NCBI RefSeq assembly: GCF_029309835.1
Contig: NZ_JARJHL010000014.1
Location: 310,001 to 374,000, forward strand
Source: Paracoccus sp. DMF-8
GTDB lineage: Bacteria; Pseudomonadota; Alphaproteobacteria; Rhodobacterales; Rhodobacteraceae
Length of the DNA: 64,000 nt
Reading direction: 5' to 3'
The translations under genes were made by a program, and so were the position numbers. Under the pieces are notes generated by a model. The model ran no database searches, was not told the DNA's origin, and saw nothing but the letters and a program-made list of their open reading frames with translations. Positions 35,738 through 42,739 of the stretch are shown here, in pieces. Numbering within the stretch: the stretch's first letter is position 1; each line of letters opens with the position of its first letter.

Positions 35738-36388
35738 TCACCACCCCACATTCAGAAAGCGTTTGTGAATTTCGCGAACCCGGCGCACATCGTCGGCGCA
35801 GTATTCCGCGATGATGTGATGGTCGCCGCGCTTCCACGCTTCCGCCACCATCGAGCCGTCGAAGCCCGCCTTGCCGGGGATGCCGAGCGCAAAGCACAGC
35901 TTGTCCAGGCTGATCGTGTCGCGGCTGCCAGCGGCCATAACCATTGTGTCAGCGATTTTGTCGCTCCACGGTTTCGGGTCACGGGGCCATGCAACGGCGG
36001 GCGGAAGGGCAACACCAAGCGCGATTGCGCGCCGGGTCAGGAATGGCACGTCGAACCCGGCTGCGTGGTGCCCGACGATCACGGGGCGGTCGTAGATGCT
36101 GAACCGCCTGAAGAACGTGCGCAGGATATCCGCCTCGGACCATTCCACAGCGGTCAACGTGATCGGGTCGTTGTCGTTGACTGCGAAGCCGATGCAGCAG
36201 ATGGACCCAAGCCAGCCGTCGAAGCTGCTGGAGGCTACCGCCTTGGTCGCCGCCTCTGCCTTTGCGGCCTCGATCTTCGACGGGTCTTTGATGTTCGCCG
36301 GGGCTTTTGCCGAGCGGGTCAGGTAATCAATCGTGGCATCGGCCTGCGCAGGCAGCGTTTCGATGTCGAGGTAAATGTAATCGGTCAT
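35738..36388 (-). CDS. 3'-5' exonuclease (DEDD/PolB-type)
   Basis: 216 residues with YIYLDIETLP (DxE), HHAAGFDVPFLTRRA and the C-terminal CADDVRRVREIHKRF (YxxxD-like). Resembles predicted PolB-type exonucleases (PF10108). Likely supplies ssDNA ends for ERF. Confidence 0.82.
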   Translation of the reverse strand: MTDYIYLDIETLPAQADATIDYLTRSAKAPANIKDPSKIEAAKAEAATKAVASSSFDGWLGSICCIGFAVNDNDPITLTAVEWSEADILRTFFRRFSIYDRPVIVGHHAAGFDVPFLTRRAIALGVALPPAVAWPRDPKPWSDKIADTMVMAAGSRDTISLDKLCFALGIPGKAGFDGSMVAEAWKRGDHHIIAEYCADDVRRVREIHKRFLNVGW

Positions 36389-36624
36389 TCTGCTGCGATC
36401 CTGTATTCTGCAAGCTGCGGCGACCGCCATTCACGGGCGCGGCGGGTGTTCAGGTAGATCCGCACGACGCGGCGGCGGGTGAATTCGGTGCCGACAGGCA
36501 GGCTCTTTGCGCGGCACTCGGCCAGATCGGCGCGCGCCTCAGCCAGTTCTTCGTCCCACTGCCACGCCAAGGACTCCAAGGCGCTGATGTGGCCGTCGAG
36601 GTGAAGGCGGTGATACGGCTTCAT
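36385..36624 (-). CDS. Hypothetical protein, 79 residues
   Basis: Charged helical protein (ESLAWQWDEELAEARADLAE then arginine-rich RRRVVRIYLNTRRAREW). 4-bp overlap with the exonuclease start. Not recognised. Confidence 0.6.
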   Translation of the reverse strand: MKPYHRLHLDGHISALESLAWQWDEELAEARADLAECRAKSLPVGTEFTRRRVVRIYLNTRRAREWRSPQLAEYRIAAE

Positions 36625-36710
36625 TTCACGATCCTTTCGGTGATTGGTGCCTGCCGGGCAGGAGGAAGGATGCCCGGCAGGCGTCCCGCGCGAGGGATTG
36701 GCGCGCGGTA

Positions 36711-36980
36711 TCAGGATTTCAGTTTCGCGGGGCGGAAGTGCAGCGCCTGGCGCTCGGGCACCTGCACATCCTCGCCCGTCTGCGGGTTGCGGGCGGTGCG
36801 GGCCGGGCGGGTTTTCTCGCGGAACAGCCCGAAGCCGGGAAGCTTCACCGCGCCGCCGTTGCGCGTCGTGGCGTTGATGGCGGCGATGATGCCGTCCAGC
36901 GCCTCGCGCGCCTGCGCCTTGGTCAGCGCGGTCTTGCCCGCGACAGCTTCGATCAGGGCGGATTTGTTCATGTCGGTCAT
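36711..36980 (-). CDS. HU/IHF-family DNA-binding protein
   Basis: 89 residues, complete HU fold: NKSALIEAVAGKTALTKAQA, GAVKLPGFGLFREKTRPART and RNPQTGEDVQVPERQALHFR with the DNA-intercalating proline arm. Phage-encoded; may assist integration or genome packaging. Confidence 0.92.
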   Translation of the reverse strand: MTDMNKSALIEAVAGKTALTKAQAREALDGIIAAINATTRNGGAVKLPGFGLFREKTRPARTARNPQTGEDVQVPERQALHFRPAKLKS

Positions 36981-37039
36981 TTTTGTCTCCTTGCGCGCAT
37001 CAAGCGCCGGGGATGCCGGGGGCCGCCCGGCGCGGTGTC

Positions 37040-37357
37040 TCATTCGGCGGCCATGTCCATGCGGTAATCCGCATAGGCGTTGGCATCATCCATGACGGCG
37101 GTGGCGATCCATTCCTCGTAGGCCCGCTGTTCTTCGGCCTTGATGGCGGTTTCCCCGGCAATGCTGACCGCAACGGCGCGGGAATAGCGGGACTTTCCCC
37201 ACCACATCAGGGTCACGCTGTGGACGTGATCGACCGAGCGCAGGTTTCGGGAGTTGCGGCGCGACCAGACAGCGTCGACCACGTATTCCGCGTCCACGCC
37301 GTCAATCAGCACGTCGTCGGTGTCGATGGTCAGGCTTCCACGGTGGTAGTCCATCAT
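37040..37357 (-). CDS. Hypothetical protein, 105 residues
   Basis: Starts MMDYHRGSLTIDTDDVLIDG; acidic with a helical alanine-rich C-terminus (AIKAEEQRAYEEWIATAVMD). Overlaps the next gene upstream by 4 bp. Not recognised. Confidence 0.6.
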   Translation of the reverse strand: MMDYHRGSLTIDTDDVLIDGVDAEYVVDAVWSRRNSRNLRSVDHVHSVTLMWWGKSRYSRAVAVSIAGETAIKAEEQRAYEEWIATAVMDDANAYADYRMDMAAE

Positions 37358-37506
37358 TTCCCCTCCAGCAGCAGGGCGAGGTTGTGGGCGTAGGTTTTCA
37401 GCGTGACGCGGATGTCCTGACTGGCCCCCTCGTCCTTGGCGATATCCAAGGCGGCGTTGGTCTGGACCAGCAGGTCCGAGAGGGCGATGCGCATGGCTGT
37501 GGTCAT
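37354..37506 (-). CDS. Hypothetical protein, 50 residues
   Basis: MTTAMRIALSDLLVQTNAAL then IAKDEGASQDIRVTLKTYA. Tight overlaps on both sides support translation. Not recognised. Confidence 0.5.
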   Translation of the reverse strand: MTTAMRIALSDLLVQTNAALDIAKDEGASQDIRVTLKTYAHNLALLLEGK

Positions 37507-37844
37507 CACAGCCCCCAGACAAAGCGGGCGACGGCGCGCAGGCCGTGGATCGCGAGGGGCAGGGCGTAGGCCCATGCGGCAAACACGCCGATAGCCATAG
37601 CGCCCCACACCAGCACGGACGGCCAGTGCAGCGCATCCATATTGCCGTTGCGGAAGTCATGCGCTTCTTCGTGGCTGACCGGGCGGCCTTCGCGGCGGAT
37701 CGCGCGTTGCAGGGCCGTGGCCTCGTTCTGGTCGGTCCAGTCGGGGCTGCGCATCATGCGGTCAATGGCGTCGTCCACGACAGAGGACAGGTGCAGGCCG
37801 GGCTGGCGCACGATGGCGCGGGCGGTGTCGAGGGTGAGTGTCAT
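37506..37844 (-). CDS. Hypothetical protein with C-terminal membrane helices
   Basis: 112 residues; soluble N-terminal half and hydrophobic end (WPSVLVWGAMAIGVFAAWAY, ALPLAIHGLRAVARFVW). Its stop and the next ATG share a base. Not recognised. Confidence 0.55.
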   Translation of the reverse strand: MTLTLDTARAIVRQPGLHLSSVVDDAIDRMMRSPDWTDQNEATALQRAIRREGRPVSHEEAHDFRNGNMDALHWPSVLVWGAMAIGVFAAWAYALPLAIHGLRAVARFVWGL

Positions 37845-38077
37845 TTGGTGACCTCGCGGTATGCGGTGATTGCTTCACGCAGGGCGCTGATCGGGTCAGC
37901 GCCTTCCGGCCAGTCGTTCCCCCACTCCAGTTGCGCCGAATCCGCGAGCCGTTCCGCAGCCTGAACCACATCCGCAGCAGCGATCAGTTTGCGGGTTAGA
38001 AATTCTGCGTTCTCTAGGATCCTCGCCGCCATGGCGGACCTATCCAAAGAAGATAGCAGTTCGTCTGCGGTGATCAT
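37841..38077 (-). CDS. Hypothetical protein, 78 residues
   Basis: Helical, starts MITADELLSSLDRSAMAARI, ends ISALREAITAYREVTK. ATGA overlaps with both neighbours. Not recognised. Confidence 0.55.
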   Translation of the reverse strand: MITADELLSSLDRSAMAARILENAEFLTRKLIAAADVVQAAERLADSAQLEWGNDWPEGADPISALREAITAYREVTK

Positions 38078-38265
38078 TTCACACCCCCGTTCATCATCAT
38101 GTCTGCGATAACGGGGTCGATCTCGATGCCATCAATCCGGCTGGACCAAGGGGCTGCGGGCGTGGTCGGGGCGCTGGCGAAAATGCCGAACACCTCAAGC
38201 GCCTGACCCTCGTTCAGTCGATCCCATGCCGACAGAGCGGCGGGCTGCTGGTGAATGGCGGTCAT
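38074..38265 (-). CDS. Hypothetical protein, 63 residues
   Basis: MTAIHQQPAALSAWDRLNEG then SRIDGIEIDPVIADMMMNGG. Overlaps both neighbours by 4 bp. Not recognised. Confidence 0.55.
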   Translation of the reverse strand: MTAIHQQPAALSAWDRLNEGQALEVFGIFASAPTTPAAPWSSRIDGIEIDPVIADMMMNGGVK

Positions 38266-38534
38266 TGGGCGTCACCGATCAAGGCCGCAGCCTTGCCGAC
38301 GTCAATCGCATTCACTGCCGCAACGAATTCGCGAACATTTCGCTCGGCGTTGGCAGCGATTTCCTCGGCGCAGAGGTCGATCATGCGACGGGTAGCATCG
38401 TCCGACAGGACGCATTCGACAGTGCTGTTCTCGTTGCTCAGTTTCACAACGGCGCGAAGCTTGTTGTTGGGACCCACGGCTTGCCATGAGTTCTGCGGTG
38501 CAATGGTAAGGCTGGTGAGTTTCATCTGTTTCAT
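38262..38534 (-). CDS. First gene of the leftward (PL) operon, hypothetical
   Basis: 90 residues (or 87 from ATG 38525). KLTSLTIAPQNSWQAVGPNN then SDDATRRMIDLCAEEIAANA. It is the promoter-proximal gene after PL, a place where phages often put antiterminators or host-takeover proteins; no such motif is visible. Confidence 0.6.
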   Translation of the reverse strand: MKQMKLTSLTIAPQNSWQAVGPNNKLRAVVKLSNENSTVECVLSDDATRRMIDLCAEEIAANAERNVREFVAAVNAIDVGKAAALIGDAQ

Positions 38535-38602
38535 CCCTTTGTTGTCCCGAGCCTCACCCTCGTTGCATCTCGCGGTCAGGGGTCGTCGTCGGGTATGGGA
38601 TG

Positions 38603-38632
38603 AATGTAAGGGGTAAACTTACCCCATGTCAA
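38603..38632 (-). promoter_or_regulatory. PL promoter
   Basis: On the minus strand TTGACA (38632-38627, perfect) and -10 TACATT (38608-38603, 18-bp spacer) or TTACAT (17-bp). The spacer is filled by the 16-bp operator at 38610-38625. Drives the leftward recombination/int operon; about 60-70 nt leader. Confidence 0.75.
38610..38625. promoter_or_regulatory. Repressor operator OL (perfect inverted repeat)
   Basis: GGGGTAAACTTACCCC: arms GGGGTAA/TTACCCC. Same 16-bp design as the two sites between the divergent repressor genes. A degenerate copy AGAGTAAAATAACCCC lies at 38639-38654, 29 bp away, giving a lambda-like pair. Confidence 0.75.
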
Positions 38633-38745
38633 CAAGAAAGAGTAAAATAACCCCTTAAGCTTTCCCACCCGCCTCCCCCGTGCTATGCTGCGGGGGCCGG
38701 GACTCGATGAACGGCGTGAATTTGGGGGTGTGATTCGGGGTATGG

Positions 38746-38769
38746 AAGGGGAGGCGTGAACCTCCCCTT
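38746..38769 (-). terminator. Hairpin after the 33-residue frame
   Basis: AAGGGGAGG-loop-CCTCCCCTT, 9-bp perfect stem, 6 bp past the stop at 38775. No strong T-tract, so termination is uncertain. Confidence 0.4.
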
Positions 38770-38774
38770 GGCTT

Positions 38775-38876
38775 TCAGAACAGCTTTTCAGCTATGACGA
38801 TAAGCCCGGCCAGAATGGTGATGATCGCAGCGAGTGCGACCAGCAGCCGTTCAGCCACCTTCAATCGGTTGTGCAT
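38775..38876 (-). CDS. 33-residue membrane peptide
   Basis: MHNRLKVAERLLVALAAIIT then ILAGLIVIAEKLF: one membrane helix. Followed by a 9-bp hairpin. Ribosome site weak (GGA at -11). Lies upstream of PL in the control region. Confidence 0.4.
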   Translation of the reverse strand: MHNRLKVAERLLVALAAIITILAGLIVIAEKLF

Positions 38877-38894
38877 TGGGAGTTTCCAAAGCAT

Positions 38895-38980
38895 TGCCCG
38901 ACCGGTCGGGCATGGTTGAAGCCATACCCAGTATTTATATCCCGCCCGACGCGGCGGCCTGGCCTAGGTGAGCGCTCACC
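38895..38980. other. Two long perfect palindromes in non-coding DNA
   Basis: TGCCCGACCGGTCGGGCA (18 bp, 38895-38912) and GGTGAGCGCTCACC (14 bp, 38967-38980). The stretch 38877-39166 has no supported gene. These may be binding sites for a dimeric protein. Confidence 0.6.
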
Positions 38981-39166
38981 GACAGCCCGGCGACAGAACG
39001 AGGCTTATGAGGCCCTTTCGTTACGTTCTGCCTTAGCAGCCCGAGCGGGGCCACATAGGGGAGCCACCCCCTGACCGCATCCGACGTGCCCGAGTCGCGG
39101 GTTTCATAGGCGGGTGAGGGATTGTGCCGCACCATTCGCGCAGGAGTCGAGTCCCGGCGCATGAAG

Positions 39167-39188
39167 AAGCCCCGCCGGAGCGGGGCTT
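39167..39188 (-). terminator. Hairpin after the Panacea/membrane-protein pair
   Basis: AAGCCCCGC-loop-GCGGGGCTT, 9-bp stem with 4-nt loop, directly after the stop at 39192; short pyrimidine tail on the minus strand. Confidence 0.55.
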
Positions 39189-39191
39189 GGG

Positions 39192-39527
39192 TTATTCGTC
39201 TTTTGAGTACCTCGCGAACACTTTTTCAAGCAAGACCTTAACCCTGTCCACGCCTAGCCAGTCAGCTATCCCGATCAGCAAAACCAGTTCCAAGAGGAAG
39301 AGCGGGACCAGCGCCCAAGACGATTCAATGCTGTTGAGTAGGGGCACATTCCCCACAATCACAAGCGCGAGAATCCAGTAGAACCTCTCCTCTTTCCGCG
39401 CGTCTCTCTCGTTTTGAAGATCGGCTTCAAGCTGGGCTGCACTTCGGTCAAGAGCCGTTGGAGCCAAGCCGTCGCGACCCCCGTCAAGCTGCGGCGGGAG
39501 CCACTCGGGCTTGGTATTCTCTGACAA
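39192..39527 (-). CDS. Two-helix membrane protein, candidate PanT toxin
   Basis: 111 residues: charged coiled N-terminus (SAAQLEADLQNERDARKEER), then two membrane helices (WILALVIVGNVPLLNSI; LVPLFLLELVLLIGIADWLG) and a basic end (LLEKVFARYSKDE). Overlaps the Panacea gene by 44 bp and is translated after it. Panacea antitoxins are known to pair with diverse toxins, including membrane proteins. No experimental support here. Confidence 0.55.
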   Translation of the reverse strand: MSENTKPEWLPPQLDGGRDGLAPTALDRSAAQLEADLQNERDARKEERFYWILALVIVGNVPLLNSIESSWALVPLFLLELVLLIGIADWLGVDRVKVLLEKVFARYSKDE

Positions 39528-39930
39528 TATCTTCCTCTGGAATTACCGTATTGCGAATGCCTTTTGTGTAGTTTTTGGCCCAAGCCCCGTTGTTCCAGTG
39601 TGTATTCTGGACTAGCTGTCCGGGCGTCAGGTGAAGAAGGTTGTCGCAGGCCTCGGATAGCACATCAAAGGCAGATGGCCCGAGGTTCTCGGAGGACCAG
39701 AACACGTTGGGTATCGGCTTTGATCCGAACGCCTTCACCTTCTGGTACAACTGAGGGTGAACAGGGCCATAGTCCCAAGCCTCGAATGCGCCAGGGACTA
39801 GCGGACCATTGCCTCGGCCCAAGTGGACCATGTGGGCAAGGTAGAGTATTTTCTGAAGTTTTAGCTGCGTGACAGTCCAGCCGGACCTTTGGCAAATGAA
39901 CTGTGCAGCAGCGTTCACAGAAACCGTCAT
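39484..39930 (-). CDS. Panacea-domain protein (DUF4065/SocA-like), candidate PanA antitoxin
   Basis: 148 residues. TVTQLKLQKILYLAHMVHLG and PGAFEAWDYGPVHPQLYQKV are the diagnostic segments of the Panacea (DUF4065, GepA/SocA) domain, then the usual helical C-terminus. Panacea proteins are antitoxins (PanA) or proteolytic adaptors. It lies beside the repressor in a prophage, a frequent PanAT location. Confidence 0.8.
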   Translation of the reverse strand: MTVSVNAAAQFICQRSGWTVTQLKLQKILYLAHMVHLGRGNGPLVPGAFEAWDYGPVHPQLYQKVKAFGSKPIPNVFWSSENLGPSAFDVLSEACDNLLHLTPGQLVQNTHWNNGAWAKNYTKGIRNTVIPEEDIVREYQARVAPAAA

Positions 39931-40037
39931 AGCTTCACCAAATTCTGCCGCGATTAGCCTATATATCGCAAGCCTGAACGCTCAGGTCAAGGTTGCGACT
40001 TCACCCCTTCCCCATCCCCTCGACCCTCTCCGCCCAC

Positions 40038-40247
40038 TCATCCATCGCCCCGGCGCACCACGCCCGCAGCCTCTCTCAGCACCGCCGCAACCGCCGGATG
40101 GGCGCGTTGGGCCTGCGCCTCATAGGTTGCCATGGCTTGCGCCCGCCCCTCGGGCGTGTTCAGCAATTCGGCCGGAACCTCGATCAGCAATTCCAGCAGG
40201 AATTTGCGCAGGGCAGTCGCATCGTCCATTGATGGATCGTAGGTCAT
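40038..40247 (-). CDS. Hypothetical protein, 69 residues
   Basis: LRKFLLELLIEVPAELLNTP then ARAHPAVAAVLREA-like helix; a second ATG (MDDATALRKF) is at 40229. Not recognised. The adjacent 40248-40498 has no supported gene. Confidence 0.5.
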   Translation of the reverse strand: MTYDPSMDDATALRKFLLELLIEVPAELLNTPEGRAQAMATYEAQAQRAHPAVAAVLREAAGVVRRGDG

Positions 40248-40498
40248 CCCATTGTCCTTTCAGCCAACAATCCGCCTCGATTCGCCCGCCATTATATCGC
40301 GGTCAACCGCAGCCCCTAGACGCTACCCGCGCGACACCGAAATCGCCCCTGTCAACTATCTTTCCCGTCAGTAGACACGGCGGCGGACTCTTGCCTAAGG
40401 TGTTCTTGGATTGTTCTTATGAGTCGGGGGCGGGATGAGGGATTGTGATTGGATCGAGAAAGTCTTCATGCGCCTTAGCAACGAGTCGCGTCGGCAGG

Positions 40499-40867
40499 TT
40501 ATTTCTTTTGCTTCTCAGCTTCTTCGGTCTGGAAAAGTGCCAGAGAAAAAGCCCGAACCTGATCGCGATGGGCCTTCTCAAGGTTCCTCATGATGTCCGA
40601 AACCTTGGCAACATCTTCGGCAATCTCAGCCGCTTCCTCTTCGCTCAGTTTCCGCACTCGTCCAGCAAGAAAATCCTTAAGAGACGCGCCAAAGAACTCC
40701 GCGACCTTGGCCGCGAACTCGGCGTTGGGCATCTCGGACTTTCCTTGGTTGATGTTCTTGAGAATGTCATAGGAAACACCCGCACTTGTCGCAATCTCGC
40801 GAAGAGATTTTCCCCGCCCAGTGACGGTTCTGGCGTGGCTAAGTGCTTCTCTGAACGTCATTTCCAT
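40499..40867 (-). CDS. Short CI-type HTH repressor
   Basis: 122 residues from ATG 40867. Lambda-type HTH (GKSLREIATSAGVSYDILKN INQGKSEMP, spaces mark a break) and a helical C-terminus; no LexA-like peptidase domain, so induction by RecA self-cleavage is not expected. The ATG begins one base after operator 40868-40883 and 6 bp after a TATATT -10, so its mRNA may be leaderless like lambda cI. Confidence 0.72.
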   Translation of the reverse strand: MEMTFREALSHARTVTGRGKSLREIATSAGVSYDILKNINQGKSEMPNAEFAAKVAEFFGASLKDFLAGRVRKLSEEEAAEIAEDVAKVSDIMRNLEKAHRDQVRAFSLALFQTEEAEKQKK

Positions 40868-40943
40868 GGGGCAAATATACCCCATTGGATTGGTGTGATG
40901 AATGGAGTAAAATTGCTCTTGCTGATTGGGGTAATAATACCCC
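40868..40943. promoter_or_regulatory. OR region: two 16-bp operators and divergent promoters
   Basis: Operators GGGGCAAATATACCCC (40868-40883) and GGGGTAATAATACCCC (40928-40943), plus a degenerate middle site near 40904. Leftward promoter: TTCATC / TATATT (40879-40874, within the first operator). Rightward promoter: TTGCTG (40919-40924) / CATAAT (40943-40948) with the second operator filling the spacer. Repressor binding would occlude both. Confidence 0.72.
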
Positions 40944-40955
40944 ATAATGCGCGGC

Positions 40956-41222
40956 ATGGAACAGCTTATCTCAGACATTGAAGCCTATTGCCAGCGCACG
41001 GGGATCGCCCCCCAAAAGCTTCTTCGGGACGCGATCAACGCCCAGTGGGGCCAGTGGCAAAAGTGGAAAACCGGCGAATCCAGCCCCACGATGAAGGTCG
41101 CGGATAGAGTCCGGGGCTACATGAGCAAGGATGACGTGGCACATGATTTGCCATGTGGGGAGATATCCCCCACGCATCAACCTGACCAAAACGTCAAGCG
41201 GTCGCGGGTGGTGCAGCGATGA
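40956..41222 (+). CDS. Cro-like HTH protein
   Basis: 88 residues: EQLISDIEAYCQRTGIAPQK then RDAINAQWGQWQKWKTGESS, a compact HTH of phage Cro/regulator type, with a polar tail. Only about 7 bp follow the -10, so the transcript may be leaderless. An upstream ATG at 40947 is possible. Divergent partner of the CI-type gene. Confidence 0.65.
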   Translation: MEQLISDIEAYCQRTGIAPQKLLRDAINAQWGQWQKWKTGESSPTMKVADRVRGYMSKDDVAHDLPCGEISPTHQPDQNVKRSRVVQR

Positions 41223-41395
41223 CACGCCCCCCGCACATCAACATCGAGACGGCGCGCGGCCTGCTGGCGGGCCTTGGTGTCGAGGACATCGCCGTTCGCG
41301 GCGGCTTCACCGTCGCTGAGGTTCGCGCGCTGGTCGAGCGACTGCGCAGCACCGGCGTGCTGAAATCCATCATCCGGCAGGCGAGAGCGAAATGA
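41219..41395 (+). CDS. Small HTH-like hypothetical protein
   Basis: 58 residues: ETARGLLAGLGVEDIAVRGG then FTVAEVRALVERLRSTGVLK. Looks like a minimal HTH. ATGA overlaps on both sides. Confidence 0.55.
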   Translation: MTRPPHINIETARGLLAGLGVEDIAVRGGFTVAEVRALVERLRSTGVLKSIIRQARAK

Positions 41396-41547
41396 CCAAG
41401 ATCGACCGCCTGCGCGCAGACCGCGACAGCATCATGGCCCGGTTGGCCCTGTGCCAGCCCCACAGCCGCAATCACACCGTCCTGACCGAGCGCCTGCGCC
41501 GCGTCACGCTGGATCTGATGCGCGCAGAAATCCGGGGGCGCAAATGA
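41392..41547 (+). CDS. Hypothetical protein, 51 residues
   Basis: Basic helical: MTKIDRLRADRDSIMARLAL ... RRVTLDLMRAEIRGRK. Coupled by ATGA to both neighbours. Not recognised. Confidence 0.5.
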   Translation: MTKIDRLRADRDSIMARLALCQPHSRNHTVLTERLRRVTLDLMRAEIRGRK

Positions 41548-41744
41548 AGCCCGCGACCGCCGAGGAAAAGCGCGCCGTCTGGAACGTGGTGCAGCGCAAT
41601 CAGATGATGTTCGGAGAGATTGCCGAGGCATCCGGCGTCCCGTTCGACCGCGTGTTGCAGGTCTGGGCAGAGGGTTTCAAGGCCGGGCGCCTGATGATCC
41701 GCGACGACCTGCCGGGCTTTCGCTATGTGGGGGTCGTCGCATGA
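41544..41744 (+). CDS. Hypothetical protein, 66 residues
   Basis: KPATAEEKRAVWNVVQRNQM then EIAEASGVPFDRVLQVWAEG, HTH-like. Overlaps the resolvase start by 4 bp. Confidence 0.55.
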   Translation: MKPATAEEKRAVWNVVQRNQMMFGEIAEASGVPFDRVLQVWAEGFKAGRLMIRDDLPGFRYVGVVA

Positions 41745-42091
41745 AATCCGTCACCCTGCCGTGGCCCCCATCGGCCTTGTCCCCCAACGCCCGCGTCCAT
41801 TGGGCAGCCAAGGCTCGCATCGCCGCCAAGGTGCGCAAGGACGCCTGCTATCTGTGCCAAGGCGCATGCGTCCGCGCGCTGCCGTGGGACCGGATGCACG
41901 TCGCTATCGAATTCCAGCCCGCCAGCGCGCGCCGCTACGATTTGGACAATGCCGTAGCACGCTGCAAGAGCCTGCTGGACGGCCTGTCTGATGCGACCGG
42001 CATCGACGACAGCCGGTGGACGCTGGCCCTGTCACGCGGCCCTGTAGTTAAGGGCGGCGCCGTCATCATCACCGTATCGGAGGCGCAATGA
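41741..42091 (+). CDS. RusA-like Holliday-junction resolvase
   Basis: 116 residues. LPWPPSALSPNARVHWAAKA opening and the metal-binding YDLDNAVARCKSLLDGLSDA segment with ...GIDDSRWTLALSR, the RusA acidic pattern. Cuts recombination intermediates from NinB/ERF activity. Confidence 0.82.
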   Translation: MKSVTLPWPPSALSPNARVHWAAKARIAAKVRKDACYLCQGACVRALPWDRMHVAIEFQPASARRYDLDNAVARCKSLLDGLSDATGIDDSRWTLALSRGPVVKGGAVIITVSEAQ

Positions 42092-42264
42092 ACGCCCTGA
42101 CTGAAATCCCGCCAGAGGATCGGCCAGCCGGTCCCGGTGAAAACTGGCGCAGCATTGGCGACCTTGCCCTTGCCGCCGTCAAAGAAAACGCCCGGCAGCG
42201 CAGCAACGCTCCGGGCAATGACCGCCAACAACAAAAGGAAAATGGCGATGACCAATCATATTGA
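42088..42264 (+). CDS. Hypothetical protein, 58 residues
   Basis: Polar (NALTEIPPEDRPAGPGENWR; QQQKENGDDQSY at end). Coupled to RusA by ATGA. Not recognised. Confidence 0.45.
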   Translation: MNALTEIPPEDRPAGPGENWRSIGDLALAAVKENARQRSNAPGNDRQQQKENGDDQSY

Positions 42265-42739
42265 CGATAGCGTTCTAGCGCAATGGTTTTCGTCTTCAGC
42301 AGAGTTCAGCGCGCCGCTGGACACCGAAATGAAGACAGAATTTTACCTGCGCAGCGCCATCGAAAAGATCAAGCCAAGCAACATTTACGCATTGGCGAAG
42401 CTGTCAAACGACCAGGACCATTTTGCTGATCTTATGGCCCAAGCCTTACTCGCCAGTGTCATGCCGAGCGAGGCCGAGGAAATCGCCTCGTGCGTGGTGG
42501 ATAGCTTCGACCTGAACAATCAAGCGGAGAAGGCGGACGCGGCGTGGCTCCTGATGCTTCTGATCGCCGCTCAATCGGCTTGCCCGGACACGGAGTGGTC
42601 GGAGGCAAGATCCGTCTGCAAGCGGGTGCTTGACGCCACCACGCCCACGAAAACGGACCTCTTGTCGGCGCTTCTTGGGGATCTTCGGACGCAGCCTGTT
42701 TTCATGGCTGAAATTGACAAAGAGAGGGGCGCGGCATGA
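42242..42739 (+). CDS. Hypothetical early protein, 165 residues
   Basis: Starts MAMTNHIDDSVLAQWFSSSA with AAGGA 5 bp before the ATG; all-helical (EIASCVVDSFDLNNQAEKAD). Not recognised; precedes the replication gene with a 4-bp overlap. Confidence 0.55.
   Translation: MAMTNHIDDSVLAQWFSSSAEFSAPLDTEMKTEFYLRSAIEKIKPSNIYALAKLSNDQDHFADLMAQALLASVMPSEAEEIASCVVDSFDLNNQAEKADAAWLLMLLIAAQSACPDTEWSEARSVCKRVLDATTPTKTDLLSALLGDLRTQPVFMAEIDKERGAA

Noticed and set aside
38667..38700. CCCCCG...CGGGGG hairpin upstream of PL
   Set aside because: Real pairing but no T-tract and no gene ending nearby; role unclear, so not called a terminator.
38871..39074. 67-codon rightward frame in the phage control region
   Set aside because: No ribosome site, spans two perfect palindromes, composition not protein-like.
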